This document shows positions 6,867 to 8,148 of a stretch of DNA of 8,148 nt, piece by piece. Origin of the DNA: BOG-908 sp964244615 (lineage in GTDB: Bacteria; Pseudomonadota; Alphaproteobacteria; Acetobacterales; Acetobacteraceae); NCBI GenBank assembly GCA_964244615.1, contig CAXTJP010000114.1:1-8148 (forward strand). The letters are read 5' to 3'. The translations under genes and the position numbers were made by a program. A model generated the notes under the pieces. The model saw nothing but the letters and a program-made list of their open reading frames with translations. It was not told where the DNA came from and searched no databases. Every line of letters starts with the position of its first letter. The first letter of the stretch is position 1.

Positions 6867-6906
6867 AGTGGGCGATGGGCTGCATGCCTGCAGCCAATCG
6901 CCCACT
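6867..6906 (+). terminator. Strong 16-bp hairpin after the gene fragment
   Basis: AGTGGGCGAT (6867-6876) pairs perfectly with ATCGCCCACT (6897-6906). After one G/A mismatch the stem continues with GGCTGC (6878-6883) against GCAGCC (6890-6895), leaving a 6-nt loop. It starts 2 nt after the fragment's TGA and ends 46 nt before the LprI-like start. No U-run follows, so it may be a U-less terminator, an RNA stability element or a leader structure for the next gene. Confidence 0.5.
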
Positions 6907-6939
6907 GCTACGGCGCGGTCGTGAACCATGTGTCCTGTC

Positions 6940-6943
6940 GGAG
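6940..6943 (+). promoter_or_regulatory. Shine-Dalgarno site of the LprI-like gene
   Basis: GGAG lies 9 nt before the ATG at 6953 and fixes that start, which also begins the signal peptide. Confidence 0.6.
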
Positions 6944-6952
6944 AAGACCCTC

Positions 6953-7357
6953 ATGAGGAAGCAAGCCATCGCTATCGCCGCCCCGGCATTCACCATCTGC
7001 TTCATGGCGTGCGGCAGCGCAGCCGCCGAGCATTGGGTGCCGGACGACTGGAAATGCGGCGAACAGCCCAACACCCTGGCCATCGCCGATTGCGTCGATG
7101 CCCGCGAGAAGATTTGGGACCAGCGGCTCAACCAGGCCTGGCACGCGGTGAACGGCATGTTGCAGAGCGATGCCGACCTGAAGACGCGCATGCCGTCGCT
7201 CAAGGCGGCGCAGCTGGCCTGGTTGAAGTACCGGGACGCCAATTGCGCGTTCTACGGCACGCAGCAGGGCACCATCCGCTCGATCGAGGTCGCCTACTGC
7301 CTGCACGACATGACGCAGGCGCGCGCGATCGAGCTGCAGCAGATCGGGCCTCAGTAG
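6953..7357 (+). CDS. Secreted LprI/DUF1311-family protein
   Basis: 134-residue exported protein. Residues 1-25 form a signal peptide (basic RK, hydrophobic core, then GSAAA before E26, fitting signal peptidase I). A lipoprotein alternative at FMAC (C20) fits the lipobox poorly. The mature part resembles the LprI N-terminal (DUF1311) fold: ADCVDAR (45-51), a helix with LNQAWHAVNGML (59-70), AAQLAWLKYRDANCAFYG (85-102) and a C-terminal helix with YCLHDMTQARAIEL (115-128). Mature cysteines 35, 47, 98 and 116 could form two disulfides, as expected for a periplasmic protein. LprI of Mycobacterium is a lysozyme inhibitor; for proteobacterial DUF1311 proteins the role is mostly unknown, so inhibition is only a possibility. 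The gene lies on the plus strand between lptB and rpoN, converging on lptB with a 25-bp gap. Confidence 0.82.
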   Translation: MRKQAIAIAAPAFTICFMACGSAAAEHWVPDDWKCGEQPNTLAIADCVDAREKIWDQRLNQAWHAVNGMLQSDADLKTRMPSLKAAQLAWLKYRDANCAFYGTQQGTIRSIEVAYCLHDMTQARAIELQQIGPQ

Positions 7358-7382
7358 CCCGCCCGGCGCTCTCTCGGCGGCG

Positions 7383-8117
7383 TCACAGCGAGAACTTCTC
7401 GCCGAGGTACACGCGGCGTACGTCCGCGTGGGCAACCACCTCCTTGGGCGCGCCCTCCATCAGCACCTGGCCGTCATGCATGATGTAGGCGCGGTCGATG
7501 ATCTCCAGCGTTTCGCGCACGTTGTGGTCGGTGATCAGCACGCCCAGGCCGCGATCCTTGAGGTGGCGCACCAGGTCGCGGATTTCGCCGACCGCGATCG
7601 GGTCGATGCCGGCCAGCGGTTCGTCGAGCAGGATGTAGCTCGGACGGGTGGCGAGTGCCCGGGCGATCTCCACGCGCCTTCGCTCGCCGCCGGAGAGGGC
7701 GAGGGCCGGGGTGCGGCGCAGGTGGCCGATGCCGAACTCGGCCAGCAGCTCGTCGCAGGACTGGTCGCGAATGTCGGGGTCGGGCTCGATCACCTCGAGC
7801 GCGGCCATGATGTTCTGCTCGACGTTGAGGCCGCGGAACACGCTGGCCTCCTGCGGCAGGTAGCCGATGCCCATGCGGGCGCGCCGGTACATCGGGTGCA
7901 GAGTGATGTCGCTGCCGTCGAGCGTGATGGTGCCGGTGTCGGGCCGCACCAGGCCCACGATCATGTAGAAGGTGGTGGTCTTGCCGGCGCCGTTCGGGCC
8001 GAGCAGCCCCACCGCCTCGCCGCGCCGCACTTGGACGGAGACGTTCCTGACGACCGGGCGCTTCTTGTAGGTCTTGCCGACGCCGCTGGCGACCAGGCCG
8101 CCGCTGCCGGGCAGCAC
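7383..8117 (-). CDS. lptB: Lipopolysaccharide export ABC transporter ATPase LptB (5' end uncertain)
   Basis: Cytoplasmic ATPase that powers LptB2FGC, which extracts lipopolysaccharide from the inner membrane and passes it to the LptA bridge. Numbered from the GTG at 8117 (244 residues, close to the usual 240-250): Walker A GPNGAGKT (40-47), Q-loop Q89 in GYLPQEASVFR, signature LSGGERRR (141-148), Walker B YILLDEP (161-167) with catalytic E166, and switch H198 in ITDHN. The YLPQEASVFR and LDEPLAGIDP stretches are typical of LptB rather than generic ABC ATPases. The frame stays open to the window edge and the GTG has no clear ribosome-binding site, so the true start may lie further upstream, where lptA/lptC are normally found. 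The stop lies 25 bp from the end of the convergent LprI-like gene. Confidence 0.93.
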   Translation of the reverse strand: MLPGSGGLVASGVGKTYKKRPVVRNVSVQVRRGEAVGLLGPNGAGKTTTFYMIVGLVRPDTGTITLDGSDITLHPMYRRARMGIGYLPQEASVFRGLNVEQNIMAALEVIEPDPDIRDQSCDELLAEFGIGHLRRTPALALSGGERRRVEIARALATRPSYILLDEPLAGIDPIAVGEIRDLVRHLKDRGLGVLITDHNVRETLEIIDRAYIMHDGQVLMEGAPKEVVAHADVRRVYLGEKFSL

Positions 8118-8148
8118 GCGCAGGCCGTCGCGCGCCTCGGGCGCCGGC

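Overview
The window looks like a piece of a high-G+C alphaproteobacterial chromosome, most likely from the Acetobacteraceae (Rhodospirillales). This rests on the neighbourhood lptB / rpoN / long-form hpf on the minus strand, the strongly G/C-ending codons, and a T-tract hairpin of a kind I associate with acetic acid bacteria. The family call is inference; no marker gene such as rRNA is present.

Left half (about 2-4287, plus strand): three co-directional genes that look like a surface-glycan cassette. They are a two-domain glycosyltransferase (GT2 followed by GT4; its 5' end probably lies outside the window), a DUF1796-type protein with C-terminal TPR repeats, and a Stf0-like sulfotransferase. 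Gaps of 28 and 79 bp suggest one transcription unit. A reasonable but untested reading is that the cell builds a glycan or glycoconjugate and decorates it with sulfate.

Centre (4288-4407): a convergent intergenic region with a perfect 10-bp A/T-rich inverted repeat, probably the terminator for the genes on both sides.

Right half (4408-8148): minus-strand core genes in the order lptB, rpoN, hpf. LptB is the ATPase of the lipopolysaccharide transporter, RpoN is sigma-54, and HPF is the long ribosome-hibernation factor. Between lptB and rpoN sits about 0.8 kb carrying plus-strand material: a coding-like fragment with no clear start (about 56% G+C), a strong 10+6 bp hairpin, and a complete secreted LprI/DUF1311-type protein. 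lptB and rpoN are usually direct neighbours in alphaproteobacteria, so this looks like an insertion.

I did not find a clearly new defence or mobile system. The most interesting leads are the GT / DUF1796-TPR / sulfotransferase cassette and the insertion that splits lptB from rpoN. No tRNA, rRNA, CRISPR array or insertion sequence was seen.
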